From NCBI GenBank assembly GCA_022701365.1, contig JAKUHH010000216.1:62001-126000 (forward strand): a DNA stretch of 64,000 bases. Direction: 5' to 3'. The notes beneath the pieces were generated by a model, which ran no database searches, was not told where the DNA came from, and saw only the letters and a program-made list of their open reading frames with translations. Origin of the DNA: Mycocentrospora acerina (taxonomy: Eukaryota; Ascomycota; Dothideomycetes; Pleosporales). Positions 25,777 to 37,480 of the stretch are shown here, piece by piece (positions within the stretch are counted from its first letter, which is position 1; each line of letters begins with the position of its first letter). Position numbers and translations under genes: made by a program.

Positions 25777-28700
25777 TCAGAACATGGCACCATCCATAGG
25801 CCGCTGGGCCTTGGACTGGTCATTCCTCGAATGTGGGGGAGAATTATGACGTGATACAAAGCCTGGCATAGCTGGAACAGGTCCAGTATGCCCCTGCGCT
25901 TGACCATACAAACTTCTGCCTTCGCTTGACGCCTTTCTGAGCCGACTCTTAGGTGGTGGTATCTGACTTGCTGGTGCGTCTGATGGAGCTGTTCGCATCG
26001 AATCAGTGTAAGAAGCGTGTGAAACGTCTGCAGCGGGATAGTCACGGGGAGGACTCTGATTCTCCGAGCGCTTAAAGCCAAAGCGCATTCTCATAGGATT
26101 GATAGACGGGACAGGTGGTGCCTCAGTCTCAACCCCGTTCTTCAAGGACGCACCGGCCGGCAGGTTAACAAGGTCAATGGTAGAAGTGGTGGACAAGAAG
26201 ACTGGTTCCGAGATGTCCGATTTTGCAATTGACTTTTTGCGCAGCATACCCTGTCGGATAGGCTGTACTGTGCCAGGATTGAACATTGCTACATTTGGCG
26301 TTGCTGGGTTAGAAGTAGGAGGAGTTGGGTTGCCCGCAAATGGAGGCATGGGTGATGTCTGGGAATGGTACGCGTTCATGTGCTGGCTGTCGTAAGCACC
26401 AGGAGAGGGTCGAGGTGAGATTGGCGAATTTTTGGGCTGCGGAATACCAGAAGGAAGTGGAAGTCGAGGCGAAACATCACCTGATGCGTTATTCGTTTGG
26501 ATGGGATTAAGGTGCTTGGTGTTGAACTGATTCGCGACAGGTGGCCTGCTGTTGCTTCGTGATCGCATGCGGCCTTCGCTCTCAAGTGACGGTCTGTCTG
26601 CTGGAATGGGAGGAGGAGGGTAAGCGACATATCCAGGCATTGTTGGCGGGTATGCAGTGCCCCTGGGATCCTCGTGCTCGAGATCATCGCGGCGGTAAGC
26701 AGATCGACCCCGAGAGCGACCAGATGATGTGCCAGAACTTGAACGCTCTCTTACTGAGCTTCTGCTGGAGACAGGAGGAGATCTACCCGCACGAGCGCTA
26801 CCTTCCGTCGGTGATCGTGGTTGGTTTTCAAATTCGCGCTGCGCGCCTTGCTCGCTTTGCTGCAGAACCCGGGATTGTTTTGGCCTCAAGGCAGGAGTTT
26901 CTGCCCTCCAGTGATCACCTGCATTGGGATTTGCCAATGAGATGCTGCTAATGTTTGCTGAATTCGTTCCAAGTGCCAACTTCCTCATGACCTTGCTCGG
27001 ACCCTCTGGTCCTCTTTCAACAACAGCGAATGATTCGTGGCTCGACTTTGCACGTAGCAGGTTCAAGGCAGTTCGCAGACCTCCAGATGGCCCCGGGGCT
27101 GGGCTGGTCGAGCGTCCCTCAGCTCTAGCGCGAAGGTTTTCTTGAATAAGACGCTGTCGGTGTGCAAGATCCTGTTGGAATGCCTCGTGCTCAGCCTCCG
27201 TCTCGTTGCTGGCAATGCGTTCATGGTTCCGCCTAGTATTCTGCTCCCGACTGGACGAGCTCATTTCACCTAATGCTTTTGACGTGAGCTGACCAACCTT
27301 GTTTCCATCATAAAGACCTCCTGAGCTATCACTCCCACGCTGGTTACGGTAAGCGTTGTCTATTTCGTCTAGATCCCAGGGGTTAGACGAGTGGCTGCGA
27401 TTAGAGGGTACCGATGTAGTTGCCTCAGAGCCCAGCTGTCGTCGCTGCATGTTAGAATCTTGGCCGTGAATGGCAAGGCCAAGAGGGGCAGTTGCTGGAG
27501 GGCCCATCATTGACTGGTCGTACTCGCCGAAGTTGGACGAAACATTGCTGCTGTTGCGTAGATGCTGACGAATGAGTCCACTGAGTCCACCATTGTTGGG
27601 ACCCAACGTAGGTGAGTCTACTCCTGCACCACCAGATTTCGAAGACATACCCAGTTGAGGGGATGAGCTTGGAGAAGCATTGTGGCTGTGACTAGTGGAA
27701 GGCACTGGACTCGCTTTCTCCTCAGATGCGCTGCTAGATCGTAACGCAGGGTGCTCAAAAATAGAAGGCGCCGGGCCAGTTGCGACAGGAAGATTCTCAA
27801 ATCGTCGGGCCGTCTCCGGTCGAGTAACAACCAGTGGGAAAGCGTCGTCATCCTTGCTAGAGTCTCGCGAGTGCAGGAATGTCGTTCCAGTGTACTGTTC
27901 CTGGGCAGCACTGTTCTGGGGCGGGACACTTGGCGGGCCTGACGGATTAGTAGCTGCAGTCCTCATCTGAGATGCAGCAGCCTGAAACACCGAAAAAGCT
28001 GCTGTGGGCTGATTCTGCTCAACAGAAGTCTCAGAACCCTGTCGTTCCGAGTTCATGGTTCCCGCTCGCTTCCGCTTCTCATGCTCTGCACGTTCCCTTA
28101 GAGTAGGCTTACGAGGTGGTGATGGCTGTGCATCAGGTACAGGCACATCTCGAACATCACGTTCTTGCTGCATCTGTCTCAATCGCTCTGCGTACTGTTG
28201 CTCGCTAAACGCCTCCTTTGGCTTATTAAATGCACCCATGGCCGTAGCCTTGCCCCGATCATTTGGTTGAAGAGCAGCCTTCAGGGCGAAGGAATCTTCA
28301 TTCTCACTCACGATTGGACTCGCCGGGGGTGGTGACTGAGATGGAAGGACGACAGGGCTATTACCAGCCGGCGAGTCGTTCCTACTTCTGTCAGGGTATC
28401 CCACTGGCGTTGGGTTTTCAGACTGAAATACCGGGCCCCGCTGGAACCGATCATTCAAGTTCGTCGCAGATTTTGCCTGAGACATGGGCAATGGCGGGGT
28501 TGAGCGACCCGTCATAGCACGGCCCCTCTGTAACGAGTTGAGACGGTTCATGGCAGACGACTGATGGTCCTGGAGGTGCTGATCTAGGCCCTGGTCATAG
28601 AGCCGTCGAACCTTTGATGCAGAGCGATTTGGTTCTGAAGTTGCAGGCGGGGATGTAATGGGAGGGAACGCGAAAGACGTCGGAGGTGCCGAAGCGATGC

Positions 28701-29436
28701 CTTGAGAAGCTACTGATGTTGCGGCAGTAGATGTGCGGGAATCCACTGGACCAGAGTTGGTCGAAGACGAAGTCTCTCGCTTCCGACTGAGAGCTGTTGG
28801 ACTCGAGGGTTCAGATTGGCGGTCATTGTGCTCCTCAGCTTGTAGTTGCCTCAACTTCTCCCTCTCTTCCATCCTCAATCGTTGGTAGGCAGACATGTTG
28901 ACGTCGTCGTCATAGAGCGTTCGTCCAAGACCCTTGGTGCTGTTGTTTGAAATCATGTATATCTTTTGTCGACCACCAAACAAAACGTTGCCTTCTCCTG
29001 GCCTTGCTCGGGTCATCATACCCCCAGAGTCATCGTCGGACCTGTTGGTATCGAACGAACTCTGTCGATCGCTGGCGAAGGGCGGGCGGATAGAGCTTCT
29101 CATAGATGAGACTTCAACGATATCGGATAGACCTTTGGCATCGAAACCAAATTCGTGAAGTCGAGACTGGCGTTTGGGCTGCAGGACACTGTCATCACAG
29201 GCCTTGCCTAGTATTGAGTTTGGGTCGTCCTGTTCTCTTAGCATGCTGAAGCGAGTGGACAACCCAGGCATGATCAAGCTCGTTCGAAAGTCATCTACTT
29301 TGGGCAACGCTGACGAAAGGTCAAAGTCTGGCTTCACCTCCTCCTCCTGCAGCACCTTCTTCCCCTTCTTCGGCTTCTTTGGAGCGACATTGTCTTCCAC
29401 AGGAAGAGCCTTGTCTTTTTTGAAAAAGCGATTCAT
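25777..29436 (-). CDS. Large intrinsically disordered protein, function unknown
   Basis: An uninterrupted frame of 1,219 residues beginning MNRFFKKDK. I do not recognise the family with confidence. The first 120 residues look most ordered: a lysine-rich patch (PKKPKKGKK), then a hydrophobic/charged stretch with FRTSLIMPGLSTRFSMLRE and a FGFDAKGLSDIVEVSSMRSS motif. The rest is Ser/Pro/Arg/Gln-rich with short charged helical stretches such as YQRLRMEEREKLRQLQAEEH (near 185-205) and one around residues 405-420, consistent with scattered coiled coils. Many Ser-Pro and Arg-x-x-Ser sites suggest phosphorylation. Length and composition resemble fungal cortical or cytoskeletal scaffolds, but this is only analogy. 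The absence of introns across 3.66 kb is notable beside its multi-exon neighbours. Confidence 0.8.
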   Translation of the reverse strand: MNRFFKKDKALPVEDNVAPKKPKKGKKVLQEEEVKPDFDLSSALPKVDDFRTSLIMPGLSTRFSMLREQDDPNSILGKACDDSVLQPKRQSRLHEFGFDAKGLSDIVEVSSMRSSIRPPFASDRQSSFDTNRSDDDSGGMMTRARPGEGNVLFGGRQKIYMISNNSTKGLGRTLYDDDVNMSAYQRLRMEEREKLRQLQAEEHNDRQSEPSSPTALSRKRETSSSTNSGPVDSRTSTAATSVASQGIASAPPTSFAFPPITSPPATSEPNRSASKVRRLYDQGLDQHLQDHQSSAMNRLNSLQRGRAMTGRSTPPLPMSQAKSATNLNDRFQRGPVFQSENPTPVGYPDRSRNDSPAGNSPVVLPSQSPPPASPIVSENEDSFALKAALQPNDRGKATAMGAFNKPKEAFSEQQYAERLRQMQQERDVRDVPVPDAQPSPPRKPTLRERAEHEKRKRAGTMNSERQGSETSVEQNQPTAAFSVFQAAASQMRTAATNPSGPPSVPPQNSAAQEQYTGTTFLHSRDSSKDDDAFPLVVTRPETARRFENLPVATGPAPSIFEHPALRSSSASEEKASPVPSTSHSHNASPSSSPQLGMSSKSGGAGVDSPTLGPNNGGLSGLIRQHLRNSSNVSSNFGEYDQSMMGPPATAPLGLAIHGQDSNMQRRQLGSEATTSVPSNRSHSSNPWDLDEIDNAYRNQRGSDSSGGLYDGNKVGQLTSKALGEMSSSSREQNTRRNHERIASNETEAEHEAFQQDLAHRQRLIQENLRARAEGRSTSPAPGPSGGLRTALNLLRAKSSHESFAVVERGPEGPSKVMRKLALGTNSANISSISLANPNAGDHWRAETPALRPKQSRVLQQSEQGAQREFENQPRSPTEGSARAGRSPPVSSRSSVRERSSSGTSSGRSRGRSAYRRDDLEHEDPRGTAYPPTMPGYVAYPPPPIPADRPSLESEGRMRSRSNSRPPVANQFNTKHLNPIQTNNASGDVSPRLPLPSGIPQPKNSPISPRPSPGAYDSQHMNAYHSQTSPMPPFAGNPTPPTSNPATPNVAMFNPGTVQPIRQGMLRKKSIAKSDISEPVFLSTTSTIDLVNLPAGASLKNGVETEAPPVPSINPMRMRFGFKRSENQSPPRDYPAADVSHASYTDSMRTAPSDAPASQIPPPKSRLRKASSEGRSLYGQAQGHTGPVPAMPGFVSRHNSPPHSRNDQSKAQRPMDGAMF

Positions 29437-31938
29437 TTTGTCCTAACGTTTGTTAAACGGATCCAGTGGGGGACGAGCGCAGTGATTGCTGAGACACTGC
29501 ACAAGCAAGGGCGCGTCTTACCAAGGGCGATTATCGAACACAGGATTAGTATCAAGTGAGCGCGCTGGCTCGAGTCTACCGGCTAGACTCGTCGCACCAG
29601 TAGCAGAGATTCCAATCCAAGTCTCCTAAAGAAGCGTGCTGTAGCTATGCAGAAGAGCGGTTGGCAAGGTGGGAGCAGACGCAAACTCCATGCAGTGTCG
29701 GACGCGCTAGGCAGAAACAACAAACACAGTCAAGTGGGCAATGCCCTGGTGGATGATAGAAAAAAAGCAACACGATTGGCGATTATCAGACAGGGCTTCT
29801 GTAGGGCGAAACCGAGAGGTGAATGTCTGGATCTCGAGGTGGGCGGGCGGATAAGCGTCAAGGTATGTGGAATATTGCAGGGTTAAGGAGCGTGTATAGC
29901 TGGAAACAACGGGTGAAGGAGCGACAGACACACGCTCTGCGGTGGCGGCGAGTTGGAGAAGGGAAAGGAAAAAAAAAGAGCGGATCTCCCGATCAGAATG
30001 GGCGAGGGGAGCGGGCAGCAGCGAAAGCAGCAGAGTGGGAGAGACGCCAGACTGGGCCCTGGGAAGAGTAACACACGACAGACGACCAGGGACAAGGTTC
30101 CAATTTCCGCTAACTCATTTCCGCACCGCGCAGGTCTGCTTTTTTGTGCAGCGTGATCGCCAGGAGCCCAAAGCCCTGCCGGCAGAGGGGAGGCGGGAGT
30201 GTGAAGAGGCGCGCGAGAGAGCCACGTACCAAACGGGCGCTAGTACGGCACCTTCCCCCCCTGAATCAACACTGACAACTGTGCCTCTCCCCGTCTCGAC
30301 TCTAGTGACTCTAGTGACTCCAGTGACGAGGGTGCATGCGGGAGCATCAATCTCGGTGGCGCGTAGACGGCCAGAAACCAAATGCGCGCCGCGACAGGTA
30401 ATGGTGCCGAGCAATCACGCGTCGGCCAATCAGCACACTGCCCTGGACGCCTCTGCATCGTACCTTGCATTTGTCCGGGAGCGATCTTCAACGTGCAGCA
30501 TGTCTTCTTTCCTGCTGTTCCCACGCGTCGCACGACTGCACGCAGCCTGCTGCTCAGCTCGCCAGTCTCAACAATCTCGCCCGCTGCGTCCAATTATCCT
30601 GGCTGGCATCATGGCTGCAGTGAAATGCGGGGAAAGGTGGCTCTCCCAATTCACTAGCCAAAGGTAATGAGGGCAAATCACTCGCGAGGCACAGGCTGTC
30701 TTGCGACATGTCCCTCTCTCCTGGCTAACCGCCCGTCTTACCATTGAGTTGCATGCTCCTTTTCCTTGTGTCACCGCACACTCGACACCGCTCCGCTCGC
30801 GACCCATTGTAGTCAGATCCAGCGGGCACATTATCATCGAGTCTGCAAGTGACTTTGACGTGCGTTCTGATTTGGTAAGCCGACTCCCATTCCATCTCCC
30901 ACAGGGCTGCGACCAGGCCTCTACGCGGCGTCACTCATCTCCGCATACCTAGTCGGTAATCTATTCAATAAACCTCCTTCCCTCTACCCACCACGTGTCG
31001 TCTCAAGCCCCCGCTTCCCAGCCAAAGCTCACCATCTCTTGTGTATGGAGAACAACCTATTGAACCAGGCCTTCCTGCATGTCGATATTGCTCATTTCTC
31101 AAAACCACAGCATAGTTTTAGCCCAATACTCCCTCGTCAGGTGAAACAACCAAATCTACCCATGATCCATCATCCCTCCCTCCCTCCCGCTGCCTCCGCA
31201 GAAAAAAAACTTTGACAAGATTACTCCGAGATCCCTCCCCTCAGCCTTAACGCCCTTCCTTCCGCGGATCCCCATTCCTTCCTCCCTTCCCTTCCCAGCA
31301 CGCGACACTGACGCGCTAGCACCATACCCGAAATTGCACTGGACAATGACGCACCATGCCTCTTTCCCACCGACCAAATCTCCATCCATGGAACAAGCCT
31401 CCGACCCTTGTCTCACATTGATGCTGGTTGCCTGGCTGTCGTTCAGCGGCACGTCGTTGGGGGATGCATGCATGTTTGTTCTGTCAACAACGTTGAACCG
31501 GTAAAACGCTGGCGTTGGCGTTGGCGTCAGCATTCGCATTAGCATTAGCATTTAGCTTGGCTCAACGAGATGTTAAAAATTAGAAGCTATAGTTTGTGTG
31601 CTTATTTACGTGGGCGTTTTTTCTTGATGGTGGGGGCCCTGAGAAGGGAAACGAAAGGAAAGGAGCAACGGCTGTAACGGTTGGAATTGTAGATGAGGGA
31701 TTCCCTGTCATGTTTGTGCTCGGGTGGCATCTGCCGTCTGCAAATCTTGGGCAACGTGTAGGTATGCACGCATTCACTTCTTTGCCAAGGTTATTATTGT
31801 TGTTGTTCAGATGATGGTTTTGCGAGCTAAGAACATGCCAAGTTTCGGCGTTTGAATATCGTTGCCAATGTTAATATAGGCTATACTTGCTCAGGCACAC
31901 CACTAGAACAACCCTTTAAACTCAATCTTCATACTAAT
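29437..31938. other. Long intergenic region, no gene supported (2.5 kb)
   Basis: The first part is the promoter and probable leader of the disordered-protein gene; the far end is the 3' side of glucosidase II beta. A purine-rich stretch lies around 29955-30060 and a short tandem TCTAGTGAC/TCCAGTGAC run around 30300-30325. Around 31515-31555 a GGCGTT/GCATTA hexamer-like repeat occurs. Open frames here (for example 29942-30667 plus, 31156-31551 minus) have arginine- or repeat-driven composition and no domain. Confidence 0.55.
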
Positions 31939-33744
31939 CTACAGTTCGTTATGCTCAGGCGTCGTCGGCTTGGCCACTTCTACCCCACAGACTGCTGGCG
32001 TACCAACCTCCATGCGGTAAACACACTTTTCTTCCTCAACAACTTTCCAGATCTCATCCTTCTCCGCACAGGCCAGGATGACTTGCACACTCCTGTTCGG
32101 TCCGTTCCAGCAGTGCTGACCATTCTCGTATTTCAGCGCGATTCGGTTCCCTGAGCCTAATCCTCGGCCATCAGGCGCAACCTCATCATCCACCGTCACA
32201 ATTTCAATACGGGCGAAATTACCCAGGCCTGTGTGACCACCACCCTTCTTTGACTTTTGCGTCGTCTTTTGCAGGAAGCAGTGCTCGTAGGTGTACTCGC
32301 CCGAATCTTGCGATACGCACGTCGAGGCAAGAGCACGAAAGATGGAGTCTGGACCGTAGTCTTTGACGAGATCCTCTTCATGCTTCTTCAATTCTGACTT
32401 ATCGTCGTCGAGCTCGCGGGTTGCAGACGTGAGCTGTGATTTGGCACTAGTGACGGCGGTAGACTCGGGGCTATCAGAATTTGGATCGACAAGTACGCCA
32501 TTTTCGATCAGGAGAAGGCGTAGCTCGCGGAGCTTAGTATCGACCCAGGTGCGGATGGAGGCGGGGAGGTACTCTTCAAATTGGAAGACTGGGTAGTAAG
32601 TCAGCCATGTAGTTGTGGTAGGAGCAAGTCCAGTACAGAAGGCTTTACTTACGGAGGTCGACGTCGGATTCTTCAACAGTCTCAAACTCTTCCCACTTGA
32701 TGGCGCTCTCGGAGTCGTCCTTGAGCAGATCGTCAAGATCTTGGTCGCGAGCAGTATCTGGGCCTGCCCGGTCCTGTGCGGCGTAGTCCTCCCAGGCCTT
32801 GACGGCGCGCTTGACGCCTTCGTCGTTGAAGTTGGGGTTGTACTCCTCTTTAAAACGCCTCAGCATAGCCTCTAGCTCGTTGACTTGGCCTTGTGCAGCA
32901 TCCCGCTCACTGCGCACCCTGTTCACATTCTCTGCCAGCTCCCGAATCCTCTCTTTTGCAAGGCTAGCCAGCACCGTGACCTTTCCGCCGGTGCCTGCAC
33001 CTTTGATCAGCTTACCCTTCTCTGCCCTCTCAATCTCGACGAGGCTCTTTGTGAGGCCCTCGACCTTCAGCGTCTGGCCGTCGATCTGCGTGTGCAGCGT
33101 TTTGATACGGTCCTCAACCTCCAGCCGCAACCGGGCAGCTTCAGCAACCAGCTCCTTCCTGCGCTGTCTTGCCGCATTCAAGCTCTTCTGCCGTGATGCA
33201 TCTTTCTTCTTCCACTCTTTGCCAATCTTTGCACACTTGTCCTCGCACTTGACGCCCCCGATGCCGGCGTACTCGTCGCTCCCGTCGCAGCAGAGTTCGT
33301 CATCGCACTTGCCATCGTTAACGTTGGAGAAGGGGATGTAGCTCGGTATGTGACCCTTGTTCTTGCAGTAGAAGCCGGGGAGGGCTAGCGTGTCCCCAGC
33401 CTGGGGCTGGGGTGGGGAGAGAGGAGAGATATACGAGCACGCGGAGGTGCCTGGTTCGTCTGAGCCGTCGGGGCAGTCGCAGTAGTCATCGTTGACGCGG
33501 GCAACAGGGATTTGGATGGAAGGATTGGAGATACACGTGAATGTGTCGGCGTCTTTATAGTACTTTGCGACTGGAATCTCCAATGTCAGCTGAATGTTGC
33601 CAGGAGGAGAGCATGGAGCCCTAGCGGAGGGCACCTACACTCAGGGCCTACGCCCCGTGGGCGTGCAGCCTCGGACGCAGCATTTGTTGTGCTGGCGAGG
33701 ATGGGAAGCAGCAATGCAATCGAGGACAAGTGTCGTCTCCCCAT
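31939..33744 (-). CDS. GTB1: Glucosidase II beta subunit
   Basis: Regulatory, ER-lumenal subunit of glucosidase II, which trims glucose from N-glycans in glycoprotein quality control. Exons are 33744..33639, 33570..32653 and 32588..31939 (introns of 68 and 64 bp), giving 557 residues. It has a signal peptide (MGRRHL start, hydrophobic to about 20), then the family opening RPRGVGPEFAKYYKD restored by the first splice. Two LDL-receptor class A-like modules follow (DDYCDCPDGSDEPGTSAC and NDGKCDDELCCDGSDEYAG), then a long coiled coil (about 130-270) and an acidic stretch. A C-terminal MRH lectin domain has paired cysteines and the GLGSGNRIALKYENGQHCW stretch. The last four residues are HNEL, a variant of the HDEL retrieval signal. 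The gene is divergent from the tandem zinc-module gene. Confidence 0.93.
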
Positions 33745-34603
33745 TTTTCTGTGTGGTTGGGGGAATTGGAGCTTGAAACTCTGTTCACTTGAGATGCTTG
33801 AGATGCCACTTGGAGGATCCACAGCACGACGCTGGCGCACAGGCCTCGTCTCAAGTCTCTCACTGCAGCCATCTCCACACATCACCATCACATGGCATCG
33901 AATCGACTTTCGTCTTTGGAACTTGACAATACATTCCTTGAGCTCGTTGCCAGCCCTGTACCGTCATGATACAATTCAATCAAAAGGCGTGCCGATCTCG
34001 TGGCTGCCGCAGCATGTGTGATCCCGCCAGGAGAGATTCTCAACTAAACAGCATCGATTTGCTCTTACCTTATTTTACAAGATGATCTGGCACAATAGTA
34101 TTCAATATACCTATGTCCAGGCATCAGACTAAGCAGCCTTCTCTACTCTCGATTCGTTGAAGATGCTCTAATCACCTGTCACTTTTGGAAAGAAGAATGA
34201 GTTGCAGCCGCTCACACGCCGCGACATCTACACCATGTCCAATCAATACTCAGCACAAACACTCATATTAATTGATAGTTCAACTTTCAGGCTTTCGAAT
34301 AAAGTAGTTCAAAATATTAGGCAGCGGCTGAAGCCCGCAAACGCAGCAAATGTTCAACGCGTGCTCCTATTGCTCAGACCACTGACCTCTGATTTCGACC
34401 AGATCGTCCATCGTGACTTCATGCATGTCATGTTATCAACTTCTGTTTGTATTGAAACCGAGGAATATGGCCCATGCGATAGAAGCCGGCAATGACCAGC
34501 CATCCTGCGGTATCGATGCATCAACACCTCACATACACCAACTCTCTGAACATTCTTAAGCACCATACACTCCCTACTTGGGCTGTATAATATAGCTGCT
34601 ATT
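33745..34603. other. Shared upstream region of GTB1 and the zinc-module gene
   Basis: This 0.86 kb lies between two divergent start codons. An open frame at 34202-34495 has no recognisable domain, and I regard it as leader or chance. I see no strong repeat. Confidence 0.5.
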
Positions 34604-37480
34604 ATGTACGAAGACGAGGACATGGTTGATTGGAGCGACGGCACTCTTGATCCGCCTTCTCCAAAATGTCTTCGTCCCGTTCCAGATATCGACCACTTCA
34701 TCCCTTCAACAGAACAAAACATCAACGATGATGACTTACTCAAAATTGGAGAAGCAGAAGATTATATTGCGCCACTCGGAATTCCACTATTTTTAGGTAT
34801 AGATGTTTCAATATTTCATCAATAAATCTTCTGATAGTGCCTAGCTGTGTCAAACAATGACTACACCTCGCCTGCCATCTCACGTGCCCAGCGCGCCCAA
34901 ACTGGCATTCATCTCAATCGCCGCAAGCCTACAAAAGAGGATTATGCCAACTTTGCCCTCTATCAAGCCAACCAGAAAGCTTATGAGGCAGTGTTCCTCA
35001 AGAACTTCGTAGCCCACGCTCTGCATCCGGATCAGATCAAAGAGTGCTTCAAGGCCTTGGACTTTGAGGAAGAGGTTGAGGTCTACATGGCTTCCGTCGT
35101 TGCCAACGTGAGCTCTATCACCAAAAAGATGATTTGGAATGCCCATCATCGTACTGTCAATCTGTTATCGAACGATGGAAAAGACGGTGCGTCTTTCCTT
35201 GACATGAATATGTTTGACAAGAGCATCTTCTCTGAGTTTGGTCCTAGAAGCACAATTTCCGCGGCTCATAAGATGAACGAATCGTGGCATCGTGTCGACG
35301 CAGATCCCGCCATGGTCTGGATCACCTCCAAAGAGTATCCTATGGGTCACCACAGCTCTCCTATGGAAGAAATCGACGAGTTTGCCAGTATTTTGTGGAG
35401 AAACGGGGTTTCTGGCAAAGCCTTGCCTACTGGCCGCGCCGCAAGACTACCGACTAGAAAGAAGCGTAAGGTTGAGTACACATCTAGAGCAGTCCTTCGA
35501 GATGAGCAGCGAACATCACATCGAAGCAATTGGCTCTCTGGCTTTCCAGACTTAAATGGGAATATTAACCTTACCAGTCCTCTTCCGCCAATCAATTCAA
35601 ATTCTCAAAATATCGGCGAGGTAGAACTGGAGTATTTTGGTGACAAGCCATACATCATGCATCAGAGTCAGGCAAGTCGGGGGACACATTCAACGCCAAA
35701 TACAAGTCCTACTCCAATCAGTACTCCTTCTGTTGGGAAGATTACACGCCTTGAAGATCTAGCCAACCTTTATGGAGCTGACGCTCTTAACAGCAATCTC
35801 ATTCCTGAAGTCCCATTCGATGCAAAAGACGAACAGGTTGAGATATTATCTTCGTGGTGGGTGAAACTTATCAACAATCACAAGCAGCGACTGAACGAGA
35901 GATGGTACAGTCCATCACAGACTGTTCACGGTGTACCTTGTGGTATCAGGCAGATAGTTTCAACTGCCATTAAGCAGGGATGTCGAACTACCGCTGATGA
36001 CATCGACATGAGAATCCAGCGCATTGAAGCTCGGGAGCAGCAATCATTGCTGTCTTCTCGGCCGCAACAGTACTTTGACGCAAGCTCAGTCGCAAGTCCA
36101 CCTAATAGCATTGTCTGCCTGAATGGAAGGAGAAAGCGGAGGCCTACTGTTGAAGAAACAAGCAGGCAAAATCGGATTGTGGAACCGTCAACGAAGAGAC
36201 AGGAGATCACTTCGCGAGCCATCGAAAGTACTGTCACCCTCCAAGCTCATCCTAGTGAGCCCAAGACACTCGATTCCTACCAAAAACTCCCCATACAGGC
36301 ATACATGGAGCCAAAGTTTATCGGTGAGAAAGTGGTATGGCGCTGCGGTATCAAGCATGCCATGGGCTACTACTACAACGCTGGAGACCGTAAAAACTGC
36401 GTAGGCTGCTTCACTTCCGTCAACGAAAATCCCAAGCTTCAGTGGATGGACTTCTACATGCCTTCACGCTCATACTGCTATCAGCCAGCGCCAGGGGTGG
36501 TCTGGAGACCAAGCAAGCTTCTCAATAAAGCCCGACGCTCAAAACATTTATCCCACAATAGCATCGCGAAAGAAGCATACTGGGCAGCTGTACATATGGG
36601 TGCCAATGAAGATTCAGCCCGACAAGCTGCCGTCGCTGCCGTAGAAGTGCATCTCCGACCCAAACCGCCCAAAGAGCCCACCCCCTCACCAAAACCCTCA
36701 CCAAAACCCGACCTCGGCCCCCACCCCAGCGGCTCCACTACCATGGAGCACGGCCAAGATCTTCCCAGCTGTGCCTCCTTCACCAAGCACGAGAAGCACG
36801 AAGAACCCGCCTGGCGCTGCGAAGTCAACCACGCACTCGGCCGATATTACCTCTCTGGCGACAAACGCACCTGCCCCGGTTGCGGATCCAACAAAACTGG
36901 CGCAGGTCGACATGCAGAAATGGACTTTTACATGCCATTTGGCGCTGTGGTCCGCCAGGAAGCGCCAGGCCTATCAAACTGGAAGCCGCGGAAACCGTAC
37001 AACATGACCAAGGCCAGGGCCAAGGAGAAATCCGTGACAGTGCCAACTCACAACCAAACATGTTCGAAGAATTACTTTATTGCTGTAGAAGCGGGGAAGT
37101 ATCACGATGACGCGTTGTGCTGGGCGGTGAAGCAAACGGATCAGGAGCTTGATGCGAGGCAAGAGGAAGTCCAGAGGAGGCACCAGGAATACGAGCAGGC
37201 GGATGAACGGAAGCAGATGAGTAAAGCGGGGAAAGCTAAGAGAAGGGATTCGGCAAACAATGGTCTGGGCAATAACGCGGGGGTTGGTAAGCATTGTTCG
37301 TTTGAGGCGAGGGGTGGTACTGTGTCGCTGATTGCGAGAGGACGTTCAGAAGACTTGGTTGGTGGTTATGGTGACGATGTTGAAGACAATGGAATAGGTG
37401 ACGAAGCGGAGAGTGGAAAGTCGGAGATTGACGACTCGTCATCTTCTGACGATGAAGTTTCAAGCTCTGGGTCCGGATAA
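34604..37480 (+). CDS. Nuclear-type protein with two C-x3-H-x13-C-x2-C modules, function unknown
   Basis: Two exons, 34604..34796 and 34845..37480, joined across a 48-bp intron (GTATAG donor, CCTAG acceptor), give 942 residues. I do not recognise the family. The N-terminus is acidic (MYEDEDMVDWSD). A basic cluster, PTRKKRKVE near residues 267-275, looks like a monopartite nuclear signal. The C-terminal third holds two copies of a module that starts WRC: copy 1 from Trp563 and copy 2 from Trp721. Each has C-x3-H-x13-C-x2-C with identical spacing, shared residues HA-G-YY-GD-C-GC, and then a shared MDFYMP. Each copy ends in a helical, Ala-rich tail of about 60 residues. The four residues are likely zinc ligands. 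A proline-rich linker separates the copies, and a Gln/Glu-rich helix and acidic Ser tail close the protein. DNA, RNA or protein binding is possible; none is shown. Confidence 0.8.
36338..37150 (+). other. Tandem putative zinc-binding modules
   Basis: Copy 1 covers roughly 36338-36660 and copy 2 roughly 36812-37150 of the zinc-module gene. The paired protein motifs are WRCxxxHAxGxYY and GDxxxCxGC followed by MDFYMP. The DNA of the two copies is well diverged, so the duplication is old and maintained at the protein level. Confidence 0.75.

Noticed and set aside
29942..30667. A 241-codon plus-strand frame between two genes
   Set aside because: Arg/Ser-rich, repeat-influenced composition, no domain and no splice context; fits chance in a G/C-rich leader.
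31156..31551. A 131-codon minus-strand frame starting MLMLMRMLTPTPTP
   Set aside because: Its start is created by a short tandem repeat, and the remainder has no family resemblance.
34202..34495. A 97-codon frame upstream of the zinc-module gene
   Set aside because: No domain, and no splice path into the main gene that I can support.
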